DNA of 64,000 nt, from assembly GCF_902498745.1 (NCBI RefSeq), contig NZ_LR701479.1, forward strand, positions 500,292-564,291, read 5' to 3'. The number at the start of each line of letters is the position of its first letter. Within the stretch, counting starts at the first letter, position 1. This document shows, piece after piece, positions 27,082 to 35,929 of this stretch. Source of the DNA: Erythrobacter sp. EC-HK427. GTDB taxonomy: Bacteria > Pseudomonadota > Alphaproteobacteria > Sphingomonadales > Sphingomonadaceae. The position numbers and the translations under genes were made by a program. The notes below the pieces were generated by a model. That model had not been told where the DNA came from. It worked only from the letters and a program-made list of their open reading frames with translations, and searched no databases.

Positions 27082-28173
27082 TCAGGTCAAGCCGTAAATC
27101 GCAAAGGCCAATGCCGCGCCAAGGCTGGCGAGCGAGGCCGTTACCACCGGTATGCTCGCGCGCCAGCCCAGCTCTGCGATCAGATCGAGGCGCGATCGCA
27201 TGGCGGTGGCGGTGACGGCCAGCAGCAAAAAGCCTTTGGAGAGATCAAGCAGCAGCGCGCGCGCACCTTCGGGCACGTCAACCAGACTATTGCACACCAG
27301 CACCGCCGCGAAGCCGGTGATGAACCACGGCAAGGCAAGGCGGCGGGCGATGGAGCGGCGCGGCGCGCCCGCCTCTTGCCCAACCCACAGGCTGACCAGC
27401 ACAACCACCGGCGCCAGCATGGCCACGCGCGACAATTTGACGATGGTCGCGTTCTGGCCGGCACTGTCGGAAAAACTGTATCCCCCGCCAATCGCCTGCG
27501 CGACATCATGCACCGACGCGCCGATCACAAAGCCCGCCTGCGCATCGTCAAAGCCGATCTGCGCGGCGATCACCGGATAGATCGACATGGCAAGCGCGCT
27601 CGCAAGGCTCACCCCCACCAGTGTCAGCGCGAATTGCGCCTGCGGCAGCCGATCTTTCCCGATGACACTGTATAGCGCCAGCGCGGCACTCGCTCCGCAG
27701 ATCGCGGTCGCGCCGCCCGCCAAAATCCCGGAATAACGCGATTGCCCCGCCAGTTTGGCACCCGCAAGGCCTGCGCCAAAGGTCAGCAGCATGATGCAGG
27801 CGAGCGCCCCGAAGGCGACCGGGCCAAGGGTCGCTACTTGCGCCAGCGTAACCTGAAATCCCAGCAACACGATCCCCACCCGCAGAAAGCCGATGGATGC
27901 CAGATCAAGCCCGTCATGGGTGGAGGGCAGCTTGCCCACGAAGTTGAGGCCGAGCCCGATCAGCAAGCCGAGCAGGATCAGCGGAAAGCCGTAATGGCCG
28001 GACAGCCAAGCCGCCGCAGCGGCGGCCACCGCTGTTACCGCAAGGCCGGGCAGGCAGCGGGCAAGCCGCTGCGTTCTCCTCGCCGCGCGGACATCCGGAC
28101 TGCCTTGCGCCAGATACATCTCGCCGAACAGATCGCCCGCGGCATTATATCGGTCATTCTCCGGCTCGCGCAT
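27082..28173 (-). CDS. YeiH family (UPF0324) membrane transporter
   Basis: 363 residues with about ten membrane helices. GGATAICGASAALAL and GASVHDVAQAIGGGY are the conserved UPF0324/YeiH segments; the family is annotated as putative sulfate exporters, without firm biochemical proof. It is the gene downstream of the TonB receptor on the minus strand, next to the sulfoquinovose operon, whose monooxygenase would release sulfite. Export of sulfite or sulfate is therefore a reasonable inference. A hairpin lies between it and the receptor gene, so it may have its own promoter. Confidence 0.82.
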   Translation of the reverse strand: MREPENDRYNAAGDLFGEMYLAQGSPDVRAARRTQRLARCLPGLAVTAVAAAAAAWLSGHYGFPLILLGLLIGLGLNFVGKLPSTHDGLDLASIGFLRVGIVLLGFQVTLAQVATLGPVAFGALACIMLLTFGAGLAGAKLAGQSRYSGILAGGATAICGASAALALYSVIGKDRLPQAQFALTLVGVSLASALAMSIYPVIAAQIGFDDAQAGFVIGASVHDVAQAIGGGYSFSDSAGQNATIVKLSRVAMLAPVVVLVSLWVGQEAGAPRRSIARRLALPWFITGFAAVLVCNSLVDVPEGARALLLDLSKGFLLLAVTATAMRSRLDLIAELGWRASIPVVTASLASLGAALAFAIYGLT

Positions 28174-28302
28174 TTGCTCTCTGCTTGCCTCCCCGAACGC
28201 GGTTTCTGTCCACCGCTGTCACAGCCCTTACTCACGCTTGGCGCGCGGCTGCAACTGCAAAGTGTTACAGCCGGAGCCCAAGGCACGGCAGCGAATAGGA
28301 AA

Positions 28303-28335
28303 ATGGCCCCTCCGATAGTGCATCGAAGGGGCCAT
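28303..28335 (-). terminator. Terminator after the TonB-dependent receptor gene
   Basis: On the minus strand ATGGCCCCT pairs perfectly with AGGGGCCAT across a 15-base loop and is followed by TTTTCC. It lies 26 bases after the receptor stop codon. Confidence 0.7.
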
Positions 28336-28360
28336 GAAGGCATTGGGAGATCGGCTTGCC

Positions 28361-30703
28361 CTAGTTGCGCACGCGCAGGCTCACCCCGAAGTAGCGATCC
28401 GCATCGCGCGGGATTTGCAGCCGCTGGCCATTGCCGACATTGAGCAAGGTGTAGCTCTCATCGGTGATATTGCGCGCGTGGAAGGTCAGCCGGAACCGGT
28501 CATCCGCGTCCGAAATACCGACCGATGCGTTCCACAGGCCATAGGCGTCAATCGGTCCGCCTTCCCCGAGATCGGAGAACTGGCTACTGGTCTGGCGGAA
28601 GTCGGTATCGAAATACGCAATCGCCGCGCCGAGATCGGCTTCGTAGCTGGCTCCCAGCGTGTACACGAATTCAGGCGCCAAGGGCAGCCGCGTGCCGTTG
28701 CGCGCGTCAGGCGCGTTGGTCAGCGGATTGGGGTTGAATTCGTCCACCCGTGCATCGGCATAGGCCGCGCTGGCGCGCAAGGTCAGCCCGTCGATGGGAA
28801 CGGCCAGCAGATCGGCTTCGAAGCCGGTGCTCGACACCGAGCCTGCATTGGTCAAATTGGTGATGATCGTCCCGTTCAGATTGACGAAGTTGTTTGCCTG
28901 GAAGCCGTCATATCCCACGGTGAAGGCTGCCACATTGAACTGGATGCGATCATCGGCAAATTGCGATTTGAAGCCGATTTCGAAAGCGTCCGAGGTTTCC
29001 TCGTCAATCGGCACCGCATTGTTGGGTGCGGTGTGGTTGAAGAAGACGTTGAACGCCGGGCCCTTATACCCGCGGGTATAGCTGGCGTAGAACAGCAGAT
29101 CGTCGGTCGGGGTGAATTCCAGCGCCGCGCGGCCCGACAGATTGCCGTTATCGCTGCTGCCCGAGGAGGTGTTGGTGCCATTGCCGCCGCTGGCAATCGT
29201 GCCACCCGCCGGATTGCCCGAAACGCCCGGGCCGGTGGCAGGCGCGCCGTTGAAGGCATTGACGCCCGGTGCCCGCACATGGGTGTAGGACAGGTCGTCC
29301 CACGTATAGCGCAGCCCCGCCGTCAGCGCGAGCGCATCGCTAAGGCGATAGGTGGCTTGTCCGAACAAGGCGTAATTGCGCGAATTCACATCGCTGTTGG
29401 ACGTTGCTGTCGGGAACAGCGTGTTTACCGTATCGGACAGGTTGCACGGACGCCCGCCGGTCACCGGATCGACCGGCAACGTCGAGGTCGCGCAGGTGAT
29501 GTCACGCCGCGTGAAAACCTGCTGGTTGTCCGAATGCCACAGGAACGCACCCGCCTGGTAGAAGAACGCCTCCGACGGATCGGACGCGATCCGCGCTTCG
29601 AGCGAGATCTGCTGCGTCTCGACCACACCGTTATCGTGCAATTCGAACTGGGTGGTCAGCGGCCGCGGGACAAAATCGCCCTCACGGATTTCCTCGTTCC
29701 ACCAGTCGCGATAACCGGCGATCACGCTCAGCGTGTAGGCATCGGACAGTTCGAATTCGCCCGCAGCGGTCAGGCTCCACTGCTGGTCATTGGTCTGCGT
29801 CACCAGATTGTGATTGACGAAGCGTTGCTCCAGCCCCTGTGCGACGCCGCCGGGCAAGCCCAGCTCGGCATCGATCACCGCGCCGCGGCTGACGGTGGTG
29901 ACATCGGCGCAGCAATCATCCTGCGCTTCGAAATAATCGGCGATCAGGCGCAGGCTGGACGTGCCGTTGTCGTAATCGAGGATGCCGCGCGCACCATAAT
30001 GTTCGTAGCCGTTGATCTGCTCTTCCGAGCCGCCAAAGACATTGGTGATATTGCCGTCATAGCTGCCGTAGAAGCCGGTGACCCGCGCGGTCAGGTCGGT
30101 TGCGAGCGGGCCCGCCACCGAGCCACGCAGACGGAATTCGTCGCCTTCGAAATATTCGGCGCGCGCATCATATTCGAAGGAGTTGCTTCCCCCGCGCGAG
30201 ACGATGTTGACAAGGCCGGCCGAGGCGTTCTTGCCGAACAGCGTGCCCTGCGGCCCGCGCAGCACTTCCAGCCGCTCGATATCCACCAGATCCATGAAGG
30301 CCTGGCCCGAACGGCTGAGGACGATACCGTCAACAACGGTCGAGACGCTGGGTTCGGCCGCGATCGAGAAAGTAATGGTGCCCACGCCGCGCATCACGAT
30401 GGCGCTGTTGGCGCTGGTCGTGCCTTTGCGGAACGTCACCGAGGGGACGATTTGCGCCAAGCCTTCGAGGCCGTTGACCCCGGCCTGTGTCAGCCGGTCA
30501 CCAGAGACGGCGGTGATCGCAATCGGCACATCCTGCAAATCCTGCTCGACCCGCTGCGCGGTGACGATAATGGTATCGATGCCAACCGAATTGTCTTCTT
30601 CGGGATCCTGCTGCTGCGCCAAGGCCGGTGTCGCCAAGGCAAGCGCGATCGCACTGCCCGCAAGGCACTGCAGCCTTGCATTCCTAAAGAATTGAACTTT
30701 CAT
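28361..30703 (-). CDS. TonB-dependent outer-membrane receptor, sulfoquinovose locus
   Basis: 780 residues. Signal peptide (LAGSAIALALATPALAQQQ), a TonB-box region DTIIVTAQRVEQ, a plug domain (DVPIAITAVSGDRL, ERLEVLRGPQGTLFGKN) and a 22-strand-type barrel ending in the aromatic pattern YFGVSLRVRN. It imports a ligand through the outer membrane with TonB energy. It is divergent from the sulfoquinovosidase operon, with a palindrome between their promoters, so sulfoquinovosyl glycerol or a related sulfolipid fragment is the inferred ligand. The start has a strong GGGAGGAATGC ribosome site. Confidence 0.92.
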   Translation of the reverse strand: MKVQFFRNARLQCLAGSAIALALATPALAQQQDPEEDNSVGIDTIIVTAQRVEQDLQDVPIAITAVSGDRLTQAGVNGLEGLAQIVPSVTFRKGTTSANSAIVMRGVGTITFSIAAEPSVSTVVDGIVLSRSGQAFMDLVDIERLEVLRGPQGTLFGKNASAGLVNIVSRGGSNSFEYDARAEYFEGDEFRLRGSVAGPLATDLTARVTGFYGSYDGNITNVFGGSEEQINGYEHYGARGILDYDNGTSSLRLIADYFEAQDDCCADVTTVSRGAVIDAELGLPGGVAQGLEQRFVNHNLVTQTNDQQWSLTAAGEFELSDAYTLSVIAGYRDWWNEEIREGDFVPRPLTTQFELHDNGVVETQQISLEARIASDPSEAFFYQAGAFLWHSDNQQVFTRRDITCATSTLPVDPVTGGRPCNLSDTVNTLFPTATSNSDVNSRNYALFGQATYRLSDALALTAGLRYTWDDLSYTHVRAPGVNAFNGAPATGPGVSGNPAGGTIASGGNGTNTSSGSSDNGNLSGRAALEFTPTDDLLFYASYTRGYKGPAFNVFFNHTAPNNAVPIDEETSDAFEIGFKSQFADDRIQFNVAAFTVGYDGFQANNFVNLNGTIITNLTNAGSVSSTGFEADLLAVPIDGLTLRASAAYADARVDEFNPNPLTNAPDARNGTRLPLAPEFVYTLGASYEADLGAAIAYFDTDFRQTSSQFSDLGEGGPIDAYGLWNASVGISDADDRFRLTFHARNITDESYTLLNVGNGQRLQIPRDADRYFGVSLRVRN

Positions 30704-30806
30704 GCATTCCTCCCTTTCGAAGCATCGCTCTTCCGATCGTCGCACAGCATTCTTTATGGCTTCGTGCGTCCGATATCGGCAAAGGAATGAACTGAACTCC
30801 ATTTTA

Positions 30807-30835
30807 TGTCAAGCGGTGTCACACCGTGCTTGATT
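30807..30835. promoter_or_regulatory. Shared operator and divergent -35 boxes of the sulfoquinovose locus
   Basis: CGGTGTCACACCG (30814-30826) is a perfect palindrome around one central base. It is flanked by TGTCAA (30807-30812, a minus-strand TTGACA -35 box facing the receptor gene) and by TTGATT (30830-30835, a plus-strand -35 box facing the GH31 gene). The -10 boxes are poor (a CAGAAA 17 bases downstream on the plus strand). The arrangement fits one repressor, most likely the LacI-family protein encoded at 32890, closing both promoters. Confidence 0.55.
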
Positions 30836-30883
30836 TCACCCCGCAACTGGTTCAGAAATGCCCGTGATGAGAGGGAAAATGCC

Positions 30884-32893
30884 GTGAAACCGGCCGTTAT
30901 TGCCACAGAAGACGGCTTCGATCTCCATTTCGGGGAAACGCTGCTGCTACGGCATACGAAAACCTGTCCTGCGCTGGTCATAGCGCGTGGCAAGCCCGGA
31001 ATTGCCATGGTTCGCGGCAATTTTCGCATCACCGATGCTCCCACAGAAATGCTCGCGCCGGATAGCTGGCGGGAAAGCGCTGACGCGGTCGAATTTCTGC
31101 ACGATGGCGAAGTCATCGCCAGCCTTTGTCTTGCCGAGAACGGTATGACGGTGCTGGCGAAGCAGCCATACCATGACCGCCTCTATCTCCACTTCCATGC
31201 CGAAGCAGGCGAAACCGTGTGGGGCGGCGGCGAGCAGCTCAGCTATCTCGCGCTCAATGGCCGCCGCTTTCCGATGTGGACGAGCGAGCCGGGCGTCGGC
31301 CGCGACAAGACAACCACGCTTACCCGCCTGATGGACAGCGAGGGGATGGCAGGGGGTGACTATTGGAACACCAACTACCCCCAACCCACGTTCCTTACCT
31401 CGCGCTGGCTCGCGGTGCATTGCGGCGAAAGCTGCTACAGCGTGCTCGATTTCACCGACCCCGCGCGGCACTCGGTCGAGGTCTGGGCGGCTGCCGCACG
31501 GTTCGAGTTCTTCGTCGCCGATGGCCCCGCGGCTCTTGTCGAGCGCCTGTCCGAACGCTTCGGCCGCCAGCCCGAATTGCCCGAATGGATCACCGGTGGC
31601 GCGATTGTCGGGCTCAAATCGGGCGTCACCGGCTTTGGCCGGCTGGAAGCCTTCATCGCCGCCGGTGCCAGCGTGGCTGGGGTGTGGTGCGAGGATTGGG
31701 CGGGAGTGCGCGAGACCAGCTTCGGGCGCAGGCTGTTCTGGGACTGGCATGGCGGCGCCCGCAGTGAGGAGCGCTATCCCGGTCTGCCGGAGAGGATCGC
31801 GCGATTCCGCGAGCGCGGCATCCGCTTCCTCGGCTACATCAATCCCTACTTGTCCAAAGACGGTGAACTGTTTGCAGACGCGCTCGCTGCAGGCCACTTC
31901 TGCCTGCGACGCGACAGTGACGAGGTCTATCTGGTCGATTTCGGGGAATTCGACTGCGGCGTGCTCGATTTCACCCGCGAGGAAACCCGCCACTGGTTTG
32001 CCGAGCGGGTGATCGGGCAGGAATTGCTCGACACTGGCATGGCGGGCTGGATGGCCGATTTCGGCGAATATCTGCCCACCGATGTGCGGCTGGCCGACGG
32101 GTCCGATCCGCTGGAGGCGCATAATCGCTGGCCGGTGCTGTGGGCCGAGGTCAACGCCCGCGCCATCGCCGAACGCGGCAAAGGCGGCGAGGCGGTGTTC
32201 TTTATGCGCGCGGGCTTTTCGGGCGTGCAGGCGCATTGTCCGCTGTTGTGGGCGGGCGACCAGTCGGTCGATTTCACCCGCCATGACGGGATCGGCACCG
32301 TCATCACCGCCGCGCTGTCTGCGGGTCTGGTGGGCAATGCCTACAGCCATTCCGACTGCGGTGGATACACCTCGCTCCACGGCAATATCCGCACCGTCGA
32401 GCTGATGCAGCGGTGGTGCGAATTGGCAGCCTTTGCGCCGGTGATGCGCAGCCACGAAGGCAACCGGCCCGACGACAATCTGCAATATGATTCCACCCCC
32501 GAACTGCTCGCCTGTTTCGCGCGCTGGAGCCGGGTTCATGCCCATCTCGCGCCCTATGTCCGCACGCTGTGTGCCGAAGCTACGGCGCGCGGCCTCCCGT
32601 TGCAGCGGCCGCTGTTCCTGCATTATCCGCGAGAGACGGAGCTGTTCGCCGTGCAAGACCAGTTCCTCTACGGGCAAGACTTGCTTGTCGCGCCGGTGAT
32701 CGAGGCGGGCGCAACGCGGCGCAGCGTCGTGATCCCGCGCGGCGATGCATGGATCGATTGCTGGAGCGGCGAGTCCGTTTCCCCCGGATTGCACGATATT
32801 GATGCGCCCATCGGCAGGCCCCCGGTTTTCTATCGCGCGGACAGCGGGCATAGGACGCTCTTCGAGACTATGCAGGAGGCATTGGCAGGATGA
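30884..32893 (+). CDS. smoI: Sulfoquinovosidase (GH31)
   Basis: 669 residues from a GTG with GAGAGGGA upstream. GH31 barrel with nucleophile Asp392 in GWMADFGEYLPTD and acid/base Asp459 in WAGDQ. The residues that bind the sulfonate in sulfoquinovosidases are all present: Lys245 (VGLKSG), Glu270 (VWCEDW), Arg283 and Trp286 (GRRLFWDW), Tyr495 (GGYTSL). This is the KERWY form, as I recall it for the Agrobacterium enzyme, rather than the E. coli YihQ form with Gln at the first two positions. It releases sulfoquinovose from sulfoquinovosyl glycerol. No signal peptide, so it acts in the cytoplasm. An ordinary alpha-glucosidase lacks this pocket. It overlaps the next gene by ATGA. Confidence 0.93.
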   Translation: MKPAVIATEDGFDLHFGETLLLRHTKTCPALVIARGKPGIAMVRGNFRITDAPTEMLAPDSWRESADAVEFLHDGEVIASLCLAENGMTVLAKQPYHDRLYLHFHAEAGETVWGGGEQLSYLALNGRRFPMWTSEPGVGRDKTTTLTRLMDSEGMAGGDYWNTNYPQPTFLTSRWLAVHCGESCYSVLDFTDPARHSVEVWAAAARFEFFVADGPAALVERLSERFGRQPELPEWITGGAIVGLKSGVTGFGRLEAFIAAGASVAGVWCEDWAGVRETSFGRRLFWDWHGGARSEERYPGLPERIARFRERGIRFLGYINPYLSKDGELFADALAAGHFCLRRDSDEVYLVDFGEFDCGVLDFTREETRHWFAERVIGQELLDTGMAGWMADFGEYLPTDVRLADGSDPLEAHNRWPVLWAEVNARAIAERGKGGEAVFFMRAGFSGVQAHCPLLWAGDQSVDFTRHDGIGTVITAALSAGLVGNAYSHSDCGGYTSLHGNIRTVELMQRWCELAAFAPVMRSHEGNRPDDNLQYDSTPELLACFARWSRVHAHLAPYVRTLCAEATARGLPLQRPLFLHYPRETELFAVQDQFLYGQDLLVAPVIEAGATRRSVVIPRGDAWIDCWSGESVSPGLHDIDAPIGRPPVFYRADSGHRTLFETMQEALAG

Positions 32894-33900
32894 GCAGCAG
32901 GGCCAATATCAACGATGTGGCGGCAAAGGCCGGGGTTGCGGTCAAAACGGTCAGCCGCGTGCTCAACGGGCACGCCTATGTCAGCGACGCCACGCGGGCC
33001 AAGGTCGAGGCAGCGATGAAGGCGCTCGATTTCCGCCCGAGCGTTGCCGCGCGCATCCTGTCGGGCGCGAAGTCGAACCAGATCGCGCTCATATACGACA
33101 ATCACAGCCCCTATTATATGTTCCAGATCCAGACCGGGTGCTGGGAGTATTGCCACCAGCACCGCATCCGCTTGCTGGCGCAGCCGGTCGATGTCGAGGA
33201 TCCGACCGTGGGCGAGCAGGTGCGCGGGCTGATTTCGGAAACGCAGGTGGACGGGATTATCTTGTCCTCGCCAGTGACCGATTGCGAGGCGGTGCTGCGC
33301 ACTTTGGATGCGCTGGATATTCCCTTCGTCCGCATTTCGCCCGGCACCAACCATGCGCTGACCAGCTCGGTGTTCATGGATGATGCGCAGGCGGCGGATG
33401 ACATGACCACGCATATCCTCAATTGCGGCCACCGCCGGATCGGTTTCATCAAGGGCCACAAGAGCCATATGGCAAGCGAGGAACGGCTGTTCGGCTATCG
33501 CCGCGCGCTCGACCGGGCGGGCATCGCGTTCGAACCCAGCCTGGTGTGCGAAGGCGAATTCGACTTTGACAGCGGCTTTGATGCCGCGCGCAGCCTGCTG
33601 GACGGTGCCAATCCGCCCACCGCAATTTTCGCCTCCAACGACGATATGGCTGCAGGTGTGCTGGCCTTTGCCCACGGGCGCGGCATCGATGTGCCCGGGG
33701 AATTGTCGGTGGCCGGTTTTGATGACACCACGCTCGCGCGCACGGTGTGGCCGCCGCTGACGACAATCCACCAGCCGATGGCGGAGCTGGCGCGCACGGC
33801 AACCGAAATCCTCATCGCAGGGGGCGACATTACGCACCGCCGCCTGCCGCACGCATTGATCGAGCGCGCTTCTATCGCGCCACCCAGGGAGAAATCATGA
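32890..33900 (+). CDS. LacI-family transcriptional regulator of the sulfoquinovose operon
   Basis: 336 residues. N-terminal LacI helix-turn-helix (INDVAAKAGVAVKTVSRVLN, then the hinge helix region SVAARILSG) and a periplasmic-binding-protein-like effector domain (GFIKGHKSH, AIFASNDDMAAGVLAFA, LSVAGFDDT). It is the second gene of the coupled operon and probably binds the palindrome at 30814-30826, with sulfoquinovose or its glycoside as inducer. The effector is inferred from context. Confidence 0.9.
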   Translation: MSSRANINDVAAKAGVAVKTVSRVLNGHAYVSDATRAKVEAAMKALDFRPSVAARILSGAKSNQIALIYDNHSPYYMFQIQTGCWEYCHQHRIRLLAQPVDVEDPTVGEQVRGLISETQVDGIILSSPVTDCEAVLRTLDALDIPFVRISPGTNHALTSSVFMDDAQAADDMTTHILNCGHRRIGFIKGHKSHMASEERLFGYRRALDRAGIAFEPSLVCEGEFDFDSGFDAARSLLDGANPPTAIFASNDDMAAGVLAFAHGRGIDVPGELSVAGFDDTTLARTVWPPLTTIHQPMAELARTATEILIAGGDITHRRLPHALIERASIAPPREKS

Positions 33901-34811
33901 GCGAACTGCCTTCCATCCCGGCCCAGCGAATCCTTGGCCACAGCGGCATCGCCGTCTCGCCCATAGCTTGGGGGATGTGGCGATTTGCGGAGGATGGCCG
34001 CAGCGTTAGCGAGGCGGCTCGGCTGGTGAATGCCGCGCTCGATGCAGGAATTACGCTGCTCGATACCGCCGACATCTACGGCTTTGACGGGGCGAGCGGG
34101 TTCGGTGATGCCGAGGCGCTGCTCGGCGAGGTTCTGGCGGCGGAGCCGGGCCTTCGGGCGCGCATGGTGCTGGCGAGCAAGGGCGGCATCCGCCCGCCGT
34201 TGCCCTATGACCAATCGCCCGCCTATCTCGCCGAGGCCATCGATGCGTCCTTGCAGCGGATGCGGGTCGATACCATCGATCTGTACCAAATTCACCGGCC
34301 CGACATCCTCGCGCATCCGCAGGAAGTGGCCCGCGCGCTCGACGCCGCAGTGGCTGCGGGGAAAATCCGCGCGCTGGGTGTCTCCAACTTCACCATGGCG
34401 CAGACCGAGGCGCTCCAGCATTTCCTCGGCACCGGTCTGGTGGCGACCCAGCCGGAAATCAGCCCCTTGCGCATCGATTGCTTCGAAAACGGCGAACTCG
34501 ATCAGGCCATGCGGCTGGGCCTCACCCCGCTCGCCTGGTCGCCGCTCGGCGGCGGGCAGTTGCTTACCCCGCAAAGCCCGCGCGACCGCGCTGTGGCCGA
34601 AGAGCTTGACCGGATTGCCAGCGAGCAGGGCGTCAGCCGCTCGGTCGCCGCCTATGGCTGGTTGATGGCGCATCCGGCAGGGATCGTGCCGATCATCGGC
34701 TCGCAAAACCCCGAACGCATTGCCGAAGGGGCACAGGCCGCCGGAATGCGCTGGACGCGGCAGGATTGGTACGCGGTGCTCGTTGCCGCGCGAGGAGAAA
34801 GGCTTCCGTAA
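33897..34811 (+). CDS. smoB: Aldo-keto reductase, probable 6-oxo-glucose reductase
   Basis: 304 residues of the aldo-keto reductase barrel with the catalytic tetrad Asp56, Tyr61 (DTADIYG), Lys95 (LASKGG) and His133 (YQIHRPD), and a C-terminal cofactor loop near IIGSQNPERI. In the sulfo-SMO pathway an aldo-keto reductase reduces 6-dehydroglucose, left after desulfonation, to glucose. Position between the sulfoquinovosidase/LacI genes and the monooxygenase supports this role. The stop overlaps the next ATG (TAATG). Confidence 0.82.
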   Translation: MSELPSIPAQRILGHSGIAVSPIAWGMWRFAEDGRSVSEAARLVNAALDAGITLLDTADIYGFDGASGFGDAEALLGEVLAAEPGLRARMVLASKGGIRPPLPYDQSPAYLAEAIDASLQRMRVDTIDLYQIHRPDILAHPQEVARALDAAVAAGKIRALGVSNFTMAQTEALQHFLGTGLVATQPEISPLRIDCFENGELDQAMRLGLTPLAWSPLGGGQLLTPQSPRDRAVAEELDRIASEQGVSRSVAAYGWLMAHPAGIVPIIGSQNPERIAEGAQAAGMRWTRQDWYAVLVAARGERLP

Positions 34812-35902
34812 TGACCGACAAACCCCAGTGCGAGATCGCGTGGTTTTCCGCGCTGTGCGACGATGACTATGAATTTCTCGGCGTGCCCGACCCGCAGCTG
34901 GCCTCCAGCTGGGAACATTGCCGCAATATCGTGTTGCGCGCCGAGGAAGGCGGGTTCGACAATATCCTTTTGCCTTCGGGTTATCAGCTGGGTGTCGACA
35001 CCACCATTTTTGCCGCTGCCGTCGCGCCCTATTTGCAGCGGATGAAACTGCTCTGGGCCACCCGCATGGGCGAAGACTGGCCCCCGCAGCTGGCGCGCCG
35101 GATCGCGACGCTGGACCGTATTCTCGGCTGGAACGCGGAGAGGACTGCCGGTCGGCTCAACGTCAACATCATTTCCTCCGATATGCCGGGGGAGACCATC
35201 GACAGCGAAGCGCGTTACCGGCGCGGGACGGAGATCATGAAAATCGTCCGCACGCTGCTGAATGGCGAACATCTCGATTTTGATGGCGAGTTCTACCAAC
35301 TCAATCTCGATCCGGCGCGGATCACCACTCTCTCGGGCAAGTGCCCGCCATTCTATTTCGGCGGGCTGAGCCATGCCGCACGCGAATGCGCCGCCGAAGC
35401 CGCAGACGTCTATCTGATGTGGCCGGACACGATGGAGAATGTCCGCGCCAACATCGCCGACCTGACCGACCGCGCCGCGAAATACGGGCGGACACTCAAA
35501 TTCGGCTATCGCGCCCATGTCATCGTGCGGGAAACAGAGGAGGAAGCGCGCGCCTATGCCGACCGGCTGCTGTCCAAGCTAGACGAGGCCACCGGCACCG
35601 CCATCCGTGAAAAATCGCTCGACGCGAAGAATTACGGGGTGCAGCGGCAGGCCGAGCTGCGCGGCGCGGCGGGCGGCGACGGCTTTGTCGAGGACAACCT
35701 GTGGACCGGCATCGGGCGCGCGCGTTCGGGCTGCGGTGCGGCGATTGTCGGCACGCCGGATCAGGTGCTCGCCAAGCTGCGCGCCTATCAGGATGCGGGG
35801 ATCGAAGCGTTCATCCTGTCCGGCTATCCGCACACCACCGAGGCCGATCTGTTCGCCCGCCATGTGCTGCCGCATATCGCGCATGGCCCGCTCCGTTTCT
35901 GA
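34811..35902 (+). CDS. smoC: Flavin-dependent sulfoquinovose monooxygenase (SsuD-like)
   Basis: 363 residues of the bacterial luciferase-like/SsuD family. Family blocks: LNVNIISSDMPG, then SEARYRRGTEIMKIVRTLL, and PPFYFGGLSHAARECAAEAA followed by DVYLMW. Such enzymes use FMNH2 and oxygen to cleave a C-S bond, releasing sulfite and an aldehyde. In a sulfoquinovosidase operon the substrate should be sulfoquinovose, giving 6-dehydroglucose. There are no ssuA, ssuB or ssuC genes nearby, so a general alkanesulfonate role is less likely. Confidence 0.85.
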   Translation: MTDKPQCEIAWFSALCDDDYEFLGVPDPQLASSWEHCRNIVLRAEEGGFDNILLPSGYQLGVDTTIFAAAVAPYLQRMKLLWATRMGEDWPPQLARRIATLDRILGWNAERTAGRLNVNIISSDMPGETIDSEARYRRGTEIMKIVRTLLNGEHLDFDGEFYQLNLDPARITTLSGKCPPFYFGGLSHAARECAAEAADVYLMWPDTMENVRANIADLTDRAAKYGRTLKFGYRAHVIVRETEEEARAYADRLLSKLDEATGTAIREKSLDAKNYGVQRQAELRGAAGGDGFVEDNLWTGIGRARSGCGAAIVGTPDQVLAKLRAYQDAGIEAFILSGYPHTTEADLFARHVLPHIAHGPLRF

Positions 35903-35929
35903 GCCGCCAACACCCGAAGGGAAAACTGC

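Noticed and set aside
28334-30790. About 800-codon open frame opposite the first TonB receptor
   Set aside because: Same cause. The minus-strand protein has signal peptide, plug and barrel motifs, while the plus-strand translation has none.
30947-32851. About 630-codon open frame opposite the sulfoquinovosidase gene
   Set aside because: Shadow frame. The plus-strand protein has complete GH31 active-site motifs.
30884-32893. Annotation of the GH31 protein as an ordinary alpha-glucosidase
   Set aside because: The sulfonate-pocket residues and the GWMADFGEYLPTD and RRLFWDW blocks are those of sulfoquinovosidases, and the operon encodes the matching downstream enzymes.
34811-35902. General alkanesulfonate monooxygenase (ssuD) for sulfur starvation
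   Set aside because: No ssuABC transporter genes are nearby, and the gene is locked in an operon with a sulfoquinovosidase and a sugar-type aldo-keto reductase.
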